A DNA stretch of 64,000 nucleotides, from assembly GCA_003640385.1 (NCBI GenBank), contig RCAB01000001.1, positions 310,001 through 374,000 on the forward strand, given 5' to 3'. Positions 1-13,000 of this stretch are shown here, piece after piece. This DNA comes from Setaria digitata. Taxonomy: Eukaryota > Nematoda > Chromadorea > Rhabditida > Setariidae. The notes beneath the pieces were generated by a model. It was not told where the DNA came from. It made no database searches and worked only from the letters and a program-made list of their open reading frames with translations. Numbering within the stretch: the stretch's first letter is position 1; each line of letters begins with the position of its first letter. The translations under genes were made by a program, and so were the position numbers.

Positions 1-3000
1 ATCGTAATTGTCTGAAAGCCATCTGTTAACAATTTAAATTTTCAATGAAACCATTGTATTTTAAAGTAAGCATTTAACGACTAAAGCTTATGGATCGAAA
101 TCTGTTGTGATTCACGGACAAAATGAAAGTAATAATGGAAATCACAATATTGCTTTCGAAGAAACCTCATCAGTTATAAGTTTCAGATTCATTAGATTCT
201 ATAAAAAAACTTCGAATTTTTTTCACTTCAAAAAAAAAAATGAATATCATAAATGAATTCACACAGAACTTTCGAACTTATTTTCATTATTATCACTTCA
301 ATAAGGAGAAATGAACTTTAAGTATATGAAATCTGAGCAAATGAATTTATAAAAGCATTCTTTTTAACCAAAAACGTACTTTTAGGAAACCTCATGAGAG
401 AAAGATTTTAATGATAGTAATGTTTGGATAAGAATACCTTACGGGTCTGGTAGCTAATAATCGGACGTAAATAAATTTCCGTCTTATCAGTTTGTTAAGA
501 TAACAAATTTTATAAATGATTTCAGTTGCACAAAAATTTATCAAATGCTTCTAAATTTGGAAATAACATTTGTTGTCAGTAACTTCGTCATCATTTATAA
601 CTATTACATTTCATCTCAAAAGAATTTGAAGCAAAAAGAGATTAATGCCAAATGATATTTAAATTTAAAAAAGAAATTGGAAATAGATAGAGGAAGGGAC
701 CTACTGAGTCATACACTCATGAAGAGTTTTACTGACAACACTTTGAAAGCAATTGAAATGTCATTTACAATTTGATCACAAATATATTAATTGCATATTC
801 ATGTTTCAGAAAATCTAAACAATTATTGGCTAAAATAAAGAAAGGAAAATTAAATTTGATTGTTGCCTCTTCTACTTCTCATCCTTCCTGCAATATTTTC
901 TCTGCTAAAAAGTAATGCGTAATTAGGCTTGCTTTGCTACATCGTATATGACGAGTGATATTATTCACGTGAGAGATAATTCTCGAAAGACCCAGAAAGT
1001 TGAGAAAGTTCTCTTCATTGCCTTTGGTCTCAACTAAATTTAAAAATAGGTAATCTTCCTAAACACTCCAAAACGTGATTGATGCTGGAAGCTGGCCGGT
1101 TTTCTCCGTTCACATCTACTGAATTTAAGACAGGCAGAGTGTTAGTGTACTTTACTGAAATGAAAACCTGACAGAGACTATGATTTCCCTTTCTGGAAGA
1201 AAAACTGAACAGCAAGAAGTGATCACCACTGCACACTTTAACTTTACGTGGTATGCAACGGTGCAGAACACTTTGCGAGGAATGAAAAATTTTAAGTATA
1301 ATTTGTGTGCATGTGTGCGTGTGCAAAAGAAATAATAAAATTTGCTGAAAATGAAGAGAGGGAAAAAGTGAAATGGACAGGAAGCTGTTAGAGGACGAAC
1401 AAGTAATGATGATTTGGTGACCGGCAAACTAATTATGTGAACGTTCTCCTGTTCTCTTCATTTCCATTTTTCTGCCCCTTTATTTATAAGTTATACAGAA
1501 GCTCAGTAGTTGCTACCGTTCAGCTTGTCATTATATCCATGCAGTTTAACCTACTATGTGTTGTACTAGTTAGAACAAGTTTATCATAACTAGGTGCTTA
1601 TTTCTCTACTGATAGGAATGCAAATTTTCCCTACTCCAAATATGAATGGAATGCTGAGTCGATATGGCTAGCCAATATGAATGAGAATGAAGGAAGGCAA
1701 TGAATGAGCTGAAACTTAAAAGATATTCTGGCTCGATGAATAATTAAGTGAAATTTCCAATTCGAAAATGAGATGAGAACTTTGCAATAGAGCTTTTTAA
1801 TGAAGTTCTAATAAAGAAAGATAACTGTTGCTAGAATAAATCACCTAACTGCAAAGACAAATCCATTAAAATATTGCAATTTCTGCTTCTAATATCTTTG
1901 ATTCCTTTCTGATTGCACTATTTTTCTATTTGACTTCGTTCTCAAAGCAATGAATTTATTCTGATCTTAACTGATAGCATCACTGGTTGTTTTTTTATCT
2001 ATGTAAGCAGTAGATTTTTATGTTCATGCTTTGGGATTCTACGTCAGTTTGGAAGTTCTTCTTCATTAGGTAAGATGACTTAAGAAAAATACACATTCAA
2101 CTTTCAACATCTGCGAGATCGTCTTGATTTGAAAAAGTAAATAGGGAGACTTACGCATAGATTGTACGCAGCAAGGCAACTCCTAAAGAGTATGGAATGA
2201 GTAGAGAAAAAATTTAAATAGCATGCTACCAGTTTCCTGTGACTTGAAGGATTTATTTTCTTGTTCACGTCACCATGCTTGCAACTTTTATGTTCTAAGT
2301 TGCATTGGCCATTAGGTCGTTTAGTCACGTACATACGCAATGCATTGTCTTGAAAAACAACGTATGGAAGGTATATTTTCATCAGTAATAATTCCGAAAA
2401 TGAATCTTTCCGAAGCATTCTCAGTTGGATGCTTCTTTTGGAATTCATATGGTTTATTTGTTTTTTCATTTCTTGACAGAATTAGATGGAACGAAATGAC
2501 CACACACATTCAGATTCATGTGATTTTATGGAACTGAGAATCGAACCGAAGAGCATAGAAGAGTACTGCATGTTTTTATTTCGAAAGTCAGAGCGTCGAT
2601 GGAGATTCCATTATAAGTTATTAAAATAAGAATGGTTAGTGGGAAAAAAGGAATTAGTGGAATATAAACTTTTCCGTTTCTTCTCTATCGTCTTGCTCCT
2701 TGCAGTTCTTTCTGTGCTTTTGATTGAATTCAACCTTCATCAGAAATTTAAAAGCAGCCAAAAAATTGAGAGTATAAAGTTATTCAAAAAACTTTTGCTT
2801 CATCCCGGCCCACCAATCCATAAAAATTTTCATCTCGTAATTTGGTTCTGACTGCTTTTAGTCTTTTAGTTTACGAAAATGATTGACAGCCATCAAGTTT
2901 TAAGAAGCCGAAATCATTTTATTACAAACATAGTTGTACTGACCATTATTTCGAGTAAAAATGTGTCTGTGTTTGCTTGTTTTAAAAGTAACTAAATAAA

Positions 3001-4934
3001 AATAAAACTTTTAAAATCGATTCCATCCTGGGAGATTAGTGGGGAAGAGGAGAAAATAATGTGATGGAAAGGATTTTAAGATATTTTGGTACATTACTAC
3101 TCACTGAATTGTGGATGAAGTTGATTATGAATCCACTCATCCCTAGGTGGTGGACTTTTTCGAAGTTTTTAGTTTTCAAAAAATAACACAATTAAAGTAA
3201 GTTAATAAGCTCAGGAAAGTTTTTCGCAAGCATTGAACGAATATAAATTTGAAAAAAGTTTATTCCGGAAACAACATTTCTGTTCAGTAGAGGATGCATA
3301 CATAATAAATATTTATATGACTTGAAACGTTCTTCCTAGTACACTTGAACGAGAAAATTTAAATTAGTTTTTCTAATATTCTTGCATCACTTCCACTCAC
3401 ACCACATGTTGTCCGTTCGGTAACAATCCAGACTCCCTTTTTCTGCATTTTGAAATCATTTTGAACAAATTCCGAAAAATGTGCCAAATGTACAACCAAT
3501 CTTACCATTCGATTTATTTACAGGAATAAAGGTAAAAATAGTATTAGTCCTTTATATTCCATAAAATAATTAACAAATTAATCGATGACATGCATTAATT
3601 ATGCTTCGTCGGATGGCTACTCGGACTTTCTAATTACTTTTTGTTAAATTCATACAAGCAGAAATGTCTCAAAACTAACTCTACAGTGATCGCTAATTTA
3701 CCATTTCGCAAATGTAAACAACAGTTTTTGTTTGGGAAGTGTTTATCTAAACCGTAACCCTTCCGAAGATGTTTTATACAACTGAGACTGAGAAGTACCA
3801 CAGGTGGAAGTGCATTTGTGATGCTATTATGCTGACCATAACTGATATGATTAGCTATTTTATTCGTGTACTTATCAATATTTTCCTTGAGGTTTTGTGC
3901 CTTAAAAGACTAGCTTGGAAGTACTCTTAGTTTCTCAGCAAAATCAAACCGATGAGTGGCAGTGCATTCCTCTCTCGCTCAATTTGTGACCCTCTCAAAT
4001 CACCGAAAATGAAAGCCTTGAAAAATACCTCTTGGCATTCTCAAGATAACGAATTTGAATTAACTTCTTACGAAGATCAGTGTTCAGAATCATCATGTAA
4101 ATGGTTTTATTATAACTATACAACAACTTCACAAAAACAAAGGAATAACATGACAGTGTGAAGAAATGATATCTGAAATGAAGTGAATGGAGATGTATCG
4201 ATTTGTTTAGAGAAACTTTTAGACTTCTTAATGCACACTATTCGACGAATTCTGTACTGCTTTACTGTCAAGAAAAAGTAATGCATGGTAGATTTTTTTA
4301 TCCATTTTCAACAAGAAGCAATATTTCTTGCTACTTTCAAAAAAGGTGGAAATTAGACTATAACACCAATAAAAGCAATGACTGTGTGGAAAAATCCTGT
4401 CTGTTGCTTACAATAATTGCAGAAACCCACCACAGTAAGAGATGACACAACAAAGTCAGTGCACAGTCATTTCGACTGGAGTAATCTTCATTTCACCAAA
4501 ATATTCCTGGCACTATGGTACACATAACAGTGGTCTGAGAGGCTGGCAGATAAGTAATAATAAATTAAGTGTACAAACTAGAGGCGACTAATATTCAACA
4601 AATGATGGACTGTGTACAGTAAGAGGAAATGGTTGAAACATGAAAATAAAATGTGACAAAGCAAACCCGTATCTTGTGTAAGGGCTCCCAACCCTTTCTG
4701 ATATTTGCTCTGCTTCCCTCTCTCATATATACTAAAATCAAAGATATTTTACGGTGAAACGAACAGGTCCAACTGTCTTTAAAATAAAGGGAAAAATGAG
4801 TTGTTAAAAATATATTTTGATAAAGTCACAGTAATAAATCAGTAGCATCGCCATGAAACCCGTAATGAAAATAACAAGAAATGCATACTCCTTTACACTT
4901 AGTGAGGTTAAGAAGTAACATTTAAGTAAGAAGG
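1..4934. other. Non-coding region downstream of the cadherin gene
   Basis: I see no supportable gene here. Open frames are short, rich in Phe/Leu/Ile/Lys as expected for AT-rich random sequence, and show no recognisable domain or consistent splice structure. A plus-strand frame near 2639-2851 would encode a hydrophobic helix followed by basic residues, but it has no ATG and no partner exon. The proximal part must hold the 3' UTR of the minus-strand cadherin gene, whose stop codon is at 4935-4937. No clear AATAAA is visible on the minus strand close to that stop. Confidence 0.6.
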
Positions 4935-7055
4935 TCACAGGACGGCCATTGTTTGATGGATATTTGAGGATGTTGAGGTCTGCGCCATTCGATCATCATC
5001 ACTGTCATCAATATTTCCGAAATCTTCAAATGCCGCTGATGAATTCGCTAACCCTGATGTTAACTGTGTTTTCTGAAAGCATCTCATTATCTTAAGCTAC
5101 TTCAGCACCTCTTCCACCAAATTGCATTGCATAAAATCGAATTGCATAAAATCACTCTTCAGGAGGAGCAGTTTTTTTACTTTCGTATAAGAGAACTGTG
5201 CATGAGGCATAACGACTTGTAAATCAACTAGCGAAAGTGAAGGGTTAAAAGTAATCGAATTTAATAAAATGTACCTTCGCAGACTTCTTACCGATGCTAC
5301 CAGTATCAACAGCTGGCTCATCATAAACACGATTCGATGTAGAATCATCACCACCGACAATGCTTCTATTCTTCCGCTTGATGTTGTGGGCTGGTGGAGG
5401 TGGTGGTTTCCTCCGCTGTGAAGTTTTCAACTCATCCGGATATGAGAAGTCATTATTACCTTCTATTCCTTAAACGTGAGAAAAAAGGTTATGCAGCAAT
5501 AAAAGCAACAGTGAACTATAAACATCTCTGTCATTAATGTGATTAGGTAACGAGAAGAAACCATCGCTGTCACTCGTCTCCAAAAGCGGTCTTCTTTGGC
5601 TTCCTGAATTCATTATAATTCGACGATGTACTGGTCGCATAGTCATATAATCACCATCATCTTGTATATTTGATGACACGTCTAAAAAAAAAAGAAAAGC
5701 TTTGTCTTGGAATGAAGCATACAGAAAAAAAGCGAATCAGAGAAAAATCGACTCTTTTCAATTTAGTCTTGTTAAATTTAAATCAGAAACAAGGTGGAAT
5801 TGATAGAAGTATATAAACCGTTTGTAGAATTTCTACCGATAATGCCATTGTTTTTGAAACGTTCACTACGCAGTTCAGCAGCAGCATCACAAGCACCATT
5901 GATCTAAGTATAACAGGATTAACATTAACATGCATGTTTACAGAGCTTTTTCCCCCTACAACGAAGGATTTAGAAAATAAAAATACTTACTCTCTGCTCA
6001 CATTCCACACGCCAGTCTTGCCTAACTGGGGACTCGGTAGATGTATGCGTGTTTCTCGGCTTTTTTACTCGAGTTCTACGTCTTGAGCTAGAAAAATAGC
6101 AATACGCAGTGGCAAACTCGACTATTCTACATTTTTAGCATAGAAATAAGTTCGTTTTATGGAAATAGTTTTTTAAATTTAAATATTTCAATATTTACCC
6201 AGAGGATTGATGATAGCGGTCGACGGCAACAGCTGGCTGTAGCTGAGAGGATGAACAACTTGCCACTCCATCATCATCCTCTATAATCATTTCACCATAT
6301 CTTCTCAGTGCCTCATTTCCAGCGAGCTGCAGGTGTAAATCAGAAAATGCAACTTTACAGGACCGTGTCAGAAAAGTTTACTTTTTAAAAGCCTAATCAT
6401 GGAAAGGAAAGAGACCAGGAAAAAAAACATACTGGTTCCGTCTCATCGCAACTACCAACAATGCAGCGATCCGAATCACAATTTTTTATTGACCCTGGCC
6501 CTGCAACCCAACGAATGCGACATCTACTCGAACCTGCCAGTGAAGGAGATCTGCTACCACCTCCAATCGATGAACTACTTATTCGTTCATGAATTGGAAG
6601 AGGACGCACCTACAATTTACTCACTTTTTATACTCTAAAAGTACCAGTTTCAGAGGATGAAAAAAATGCATTTTTAAAAACTTTTTAAGTCTCAGTTACC
6701 ATTCCACTAAATCTTTCTTTTAACTGCAGTTAATCATTTTCACAAGAATTGCATAATTTATAATCAAAAATAATGAGAAATTAAGAATTCTGCACGTCTT
6801 AAAAAAAAAAAAAAAAAGTACAGAAGCACATTCTCAACATTAATATATTATTAAAGTTTCATTTTTAATTCTGGTCATTGCTGCTTTACCTGCACTGTTG
6901 GCAAGCCTTTCTCGTAATTGCTGCTGTGCAAGCGCGGAAATAATGGCGGTGCGGGTGTAGCACCATGCGGCACGCCATCGCGTGACACTGATACCCGCGG
7001 ATTATAGTTATTCGTTTCGTATTCCATTTCGGTTGTTTTCGATGGTTTTCGGCCC
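4935..7055 (-). other. cdh-4: Cytoplasmic tail exons of the cadherin
   Basis: Exons with exact ends include 6890-7055, 6433-6609, 6199-6326, 5275-5468 and 4935-5072. Others lie near 5992-6087, 5837-5902 and 5521-5681. The tail is low in hydrophobic residues and rich in Ser, Arg and acidic stretches. It includes a basic patch (RRRTRVKKPRN), the proline run KPPPPPAHN at 5386-5410, and an acidic C-terminal segment with DSDDDR. The final residues are TMAVL. No enzymatic domain is visible. The donor joining the exon near 5521-5681 to the next is weak. Confidence 0.75.
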
Positions 7056-10000
7056 CTATAACATTTATGCAAAAATATGATTAATGAAATTCTACCTGTT
7101 TGTTAATGGTCTGAAGTTTCACGTCGATTATTTTCAGCAGAAAGTTATTGTTACGAAAGATCAATCTCGGTAATAACAATTATTATTACATCGCTTAAAA
7201 GCAAAAGGTTAAATGAGCCAAAACTAGTCATTTTTTTGGAGCAAGTAAAAGTCAGACTTTTTAACACGTAAATAGATGCAGATAATGAGAAAAGCAACGA
7301 TGATCAGAAGTAATATAACGATAATCATGCCAATAATTTTGATCGTATTCAATGGCCGATCTGTTATTAAATCCGGTGATCGATCTACAACACTTTTTAA
7401 TTCAATTTAATAGCCATGTGCGGAATCTATCTTGACAGAATCGGTTCATCATCTTGAATATTTGCATCCGTTTTGCCACTTCTAATCATTTGCGTTAAAC
7501 AGATTACATTCGTTAGGTATTTTCGATTTTAAAATTCGGTAACTAATAAGAAATAAGAGAAATATCCCACAAAAATGCAATTTCAATTATAAGAATGCAA
7601 TTCACGATGCATACCTTTACAAGCCGTTCCAAAATATCCATGGGAGCAATTACATATGAAACCTGAAGAATGCGGTAAACGTATACAGCTACCAAAACGA
7701 CCGCAAGGATCTGGCAAACAGGGATCCCAGTCTCCTGAAATTAGTAAACTCTTTGAATCGAGATATATTATTAAAGTGACAGACCAGTTTGCATCATCAA
7801 TAAAACGCAAAGGTGCTTTCTTCGCTTTCGAATCAGCTTTGCAATCTCAATTATACCTCTCAGTTGACAAGTTTTCCCTGTGAAGCCCTGTGGACAGTTG
7901 CAGTAGAAATCATTGTGCAAATTGATGCATTCCACACCGCGAGGACAAGGTCTTGAAATGCATGGTGTTAGATCAATTTCACAGTTGTTGCCGGAATATC
8001 GCGGGGGGCAAGCACAGCTAAAAGAGAGTGATAATGGCTATGGCAGTTTTGAGTGATAATGGCTATGGCGAAAATGTGTCGCAAACTGCAAAAGTACACT
8101 TAGTGTATATATATATATATTTTAATAATAGATAAATATAAAAATAATATAACCAAACTCAGTAGCGCAACGAACGACTACCACAAACTTTGGTACAGTT
8201 AAAAAACAAATATCAAGACTAATAGATCGGGAATTGACTTGCTTACCTGTAAGATTTGTCATCGGAAGGAATACAGATGCCCTCATTTTCACAGGGACTT
8301 GTAGCACATGGAGTGTTGAAGACAACACTGCATCCTAAACGAGTATTATATAAATAGAGTCCTTGTTTCGTTTTCGGTACTTCATAGCCATCAACTGCTA
8401 TACGCCTGGAAAACTTTTCATTACGCTCTCAGCAAAAGACAGTAAAAGAAGAACTAATCTGATAATATGACGAAAATGGAGTTAAGAGGAAGAATTTAAA
8501 ATGCAAGAAAGAATTTTGGAAGAGTGGTCGAAGGTATGGAAAGATCATTTAATTATAGAGAAAAGATCGAAGAAAGACCTGTCAATAGCGAACAAAAGAC
8601 AAGTGAGAATAAAGAATATTCAACCAGAAATGAAAGGTGAACTTTTCTTTTCCTACTGACATTAAATGGTTCAAATAGATCCTGAAAATCGCATCGAATT
8701 TCCTAGCATTTTTCACCGCATTTCGAGTGATTAAAAAAAAACAAAAAAAAAAACAAACCCAAAACAGCCAACCATTCCCCTAGTTACTGCAGGCTTTAGA
8801 TCAGTACCTGCTGTAAAGATGCTCTCGCCATCTGATTGTGCGACCATACCACCAAAAGTAAGTCTAAAAATAAAATCTTAATTGGATCGGGAACAAAAAA
8901 AAAATAATCTTTTAAGAAGAGATGTTAATAACAAGGAGTTTAAATAATAATCGGAGGAAAATTAGCAAATCAATCAGTGAAATGAAGTCGTAAAATTGTT
9001 AATTGTATAAAAATTACCTAACGGCCTCTCTATGAAGGTTTAGCACATCGCTACCCGGTGGACTGTCACCTTCCTTTTCATACATTCCGTCAAGCACAAC
9101 TTTCACGTGTCTACTTCTCCTCGATACTTTTAAAGTATGCCACTTGCCATCACTGACGATCTGTTGGTTTACGCGGACTAGCCCAGGTCCAGTACCGCAG
9201 TTCCAGCGATATTGCACATGTCGTCCCTCAATCTAAAAATCCTCTGAGAAATAATGTCTCTCAGCTAGCAGTCTCTTTCCCGTGGAGCAAAATGAAATAC
9301 GAGAGAGGTCGATGTCTTTCCTCTCACCTCGATAGTGTGAAAATCCGAACTTCCGGCTCCGTGCATTATCACTGCATCAACGCTTGTGGTTCTAAAATTT
9401 ATGGTCAACTCCAATCGCCTTTCCACTGAATTTGCAACGGCCATATGGAAAAATCCGTCACCTCTAAGACTAATTTCTGCATCTGTAGCATAAAGAAAAC
9501 TTTTTATTTAACTTCAAGCTTAATTTAGGAAAGGATAACAAATTAAACTGCTGAATTAAACCATGATAATGATTTAAACTATAATAATTCCAAACTGAAT
9601 TAATCATCTCCATTAGGCGTTCACCTATTTCCTGCAAATCAATCATTTTCAACATCTCTGATCGTTACATATCTGTGTCTACCAAGAGTCTGAACTAGTG
9701 GAGAAGTAAGGTTTTTTAAAACTAAGTTTTAGGAAAATAAGAATCAACATTAACTAACCCTGACTGCACTCCTGCTTTTCTTTACTGCAAATAGACGTGG
9801 CACAGCGTTCGCCAGTTGTGCCCGGTGGACAAATACATTCAAATCCAATGTCTGTACTCATCGGAACGCAAATCTGGAATTTTCCACGGTTTTTGAATAA
9901 AATATTATTTCTAAATTTAGTCACAGTAAAGGAACTAGAAAAATTCCGGCTATATTATATTTATAGGGAATTATTATTTCTTTAAGGTTCTTGTGGCAAT

Positions 10001-13000
10001 AAACGTTATTAAAATTATATTTGTAGAAACTCATGAAAAATATTTACGACACCATTTTTAAATTGTTAGCTCGTATTACTGCTGAATTTTGGAAGTTTTG
10101 ATTCAAAATTATTCAATGAAGAACAAATTACGCCTCTTTAACCCAAGACGGAGGCTTATTTGAATCTCTAAACAACAAACAACCTCTTCTTTGGTGCATT
10201 GATCACGACTGCATTTATCAACCGGTACATCGCACCGCTTTCCGGCATAACCGGTCCGACATGTGCAGTCATAAGTTCTTAGATGAACGGGAGCACTGAA
10301 CGACTGATATTCGGTTTTATAGCAAACACTGTGTGCATCATCTAGATATAAACGATCTCGGCATTCACCATTTACACATACATCCCGACGGCAAACCTCC
10401 GTCATTACTGATATAATCTGTCATAAAAAAATCATAGATGCAGATGAAAAGATACTGAGTGAACCATATCATTAATGTTAAAAGATAACTTAAAATGTTA
10501 TAACAAGAAGGAGAGTAGAAATTTTTTGATTTAGAGAAAATAGCACAGATATCTTTGGTTGTAATCTTTTAAGATTCTTAGCTAGAAACTCAGATCTTAT
10601 TTCACAACTTATAATCCATGAAACATTTTTTCATTCACAGAAATGATATGTAGAGAATAATGGGTATTAAAAAAACCTTAGCGCCAATATCATCGCTCAA
10701 CTGGGCAACACTGTCTTCAAGTCTCTGCCGAATGAAATTTGGCCGATGATATCCTCGGGAATCAGTCCGTGACACTATGAACAGAATATCTAAATCCTGT
10801 TCTGGAGCAGTTCTGTTACTCAGCTGACGAACCCAAAGATGATGTAGAGCTAAACATAGTTATTTATCAGTGCAAAAGGGTTTCTAAATATAAATTGACC
10901 CAATCTCTTCCTGAAGCGGTATTCAAAGCGTTCAAAGAGAAATCGAAAAATGGAAGGAAAAGACAAAAAGCAAGCTTATCCAATAAAATTGAGGATACCA
11001 GCTTGCCTGGAACAGTCTGTACGGAGAGAATATGAACATTCTGCGGCTTCACTTTGAGGCATCTAGATATCGAATACACGAAATTTTTAGAATGCTTGCT
11101 GAAGAATCTTTCTCCAGATAGATTATGAATTCTCAAACTTACGGAATGATCCATTGCATCCTGGTCAATTGAGGCGACCTAAATCAAGACTTATAATTTC
11201 TGGATCTATAATTTTGCTTAGTCATATTAAAATAATCCAAAATTTTGTTTTTTTTTTTGTTTTATCTTCCTCATTATCACAACTGATTTTGCATTGAAAA
11301 AAAATTGACTCAGTAAAAATTATTGCACAAGTATTCAGTATCCAGAATGAAGCAATGCGAAGAGCTTACTGGTTAACGAAACAAAATTCTCTGAGATGAA
11401 TTCTAATTTCATTGTAGATCCATCAGATATAGAAGACTCACCTCTACCATAACTGGCACTATAGTGATATATTTACCATCAGTTATGGATACGTTAAAAC
11501 GGTATGTTCCTGCAAGAAGATCAGCTTCTCCAATAACATCACCCGTTTCTGAATCGACACTGAATGGAAGCTTCGACCGTTGGTGATCCGACCAAATGCT
11601 ACTGGCGCTCAGTGCAGATCCAGCTAATGAATAACGCAGCATGTCCGTTGAGTCCTGAAGTAAAATATATCTATATCGTGAAGCATCATCACTTGCCGTG
11701 ACACGTGGCAAATATCCGCAAAATATTAAAGCTGACTTCATCTGTTGCCATCACTTTGCCAACGATTCCACCTAAAAATTCGCCCATCAATGTGTTCAGA
11801 GTAATCTTTAAAGGACTGCTCTGCGGAGCATGACGGCTTTCTTCTTTGACAAACAACGTCATCTGACATTCCGTGGAAAGATCATCTTTATCAGAAACTT
11901 TAACCTGAAAAATGTAAAAGAACAATCACGAATCCAAAAAAAAAAAAATAAAACCAAGAAATTCTTCGGAATCTGGTAAGCTATCTACTTCTCAAATATA
12001 AGTACTGATTACTCTCAATATCATCTCATAACTACAATTTGTCAATCTCAGAAAATTTTAAGTTGGGATTTTAGAATTTAAGTCAGGTGAAATAAAAGTT
12101 TTCAAGCTGCAAAAAAATTCGATTTGTAACATTTAAAAACATACCGACAAATGGTAAACTTCCTTTTTGGAGTGTGGTGGCAATCGCTTGACAGTAATCA
12201 GGTTCATGGAGCTATCGAAGGCAAATAATGAAGCACCATCTCCAACAATTTCTAGCTTATACGGACCAGTATTTGGTTCCATATCGCCATCAGTTATGGA
12301 TATTGGTAGTATAACATGCCCAGGTTCAACACCTTCCTAAAAAGACAGCATACAATTGAACAAGCAAATTTCTTATGAGACGTAAATTAGCCTGGAATCT
12401 AACCAATGTAGCTAGATGGAATATTGTCTCAACTTGGTGAAACTGAATAATACATCACTGATAAAACAAGAACGATATGTATCACAATAATCTATTCCAT
12501 TAATGAGAAAATATATGAAATAATAAAGTTTGGAAAAGTTCTGAATTTATGGTTGCTTAAGAACAGTTCAAATTGGTGACCATATGACAGCAACATGTTA
12601 TAAAGAAGCTACCTGCACAACAGCGGTCATATTGCAGTGCTTAAAAACAGGAGGGTTATCGTTCTCATCTTCGACATCAATCACCACAGTAGCGGAATCT
12701 GATAAGGGCGGAGTACCACCGTCAACTGCCTTCACAATCAAACGGTGAACACTCTTCTAGAAATATCAGTATGTACAGGCATAACAGAAACCTTAGCATT
12801 AATACTTTTCCTCTATTTAAAGAAGCATAATTCGTGTAAATAGAAATAGCACTGATTTAGTTTTTGTCCAGTAGTTCAAAATTTTGTAAACTACTGTAGA
12901 GAAAAGTGTAAATTGATAGGATAAAAAGTACCACTTCACGATCAAGCCTTTCAGTTGTTATAATCCATCCATCCTCTCCTATCGCAAATGGAATCGTATC

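Noticed and set aside
1030..1427. Two overlapping minus-strand frames of 91-98 codons
   Set aside because: Low-complexity Phe/Ser/His-rich composition, no domain, no splice structure and no supporting neighbour.
2530..2560. tRNA-like B box (gaatcgaacc read on the minus strand)
   Set aside because: No matching A box at the right distance and no acceptor stem can be formed.
2639..2851. Plus-strand frame with a hydrophobic helix near its start
   Set aside because: It has no ATG, no partner exon and no recognisable family; hydrophobic runs are common by chance in T-rich sequence.
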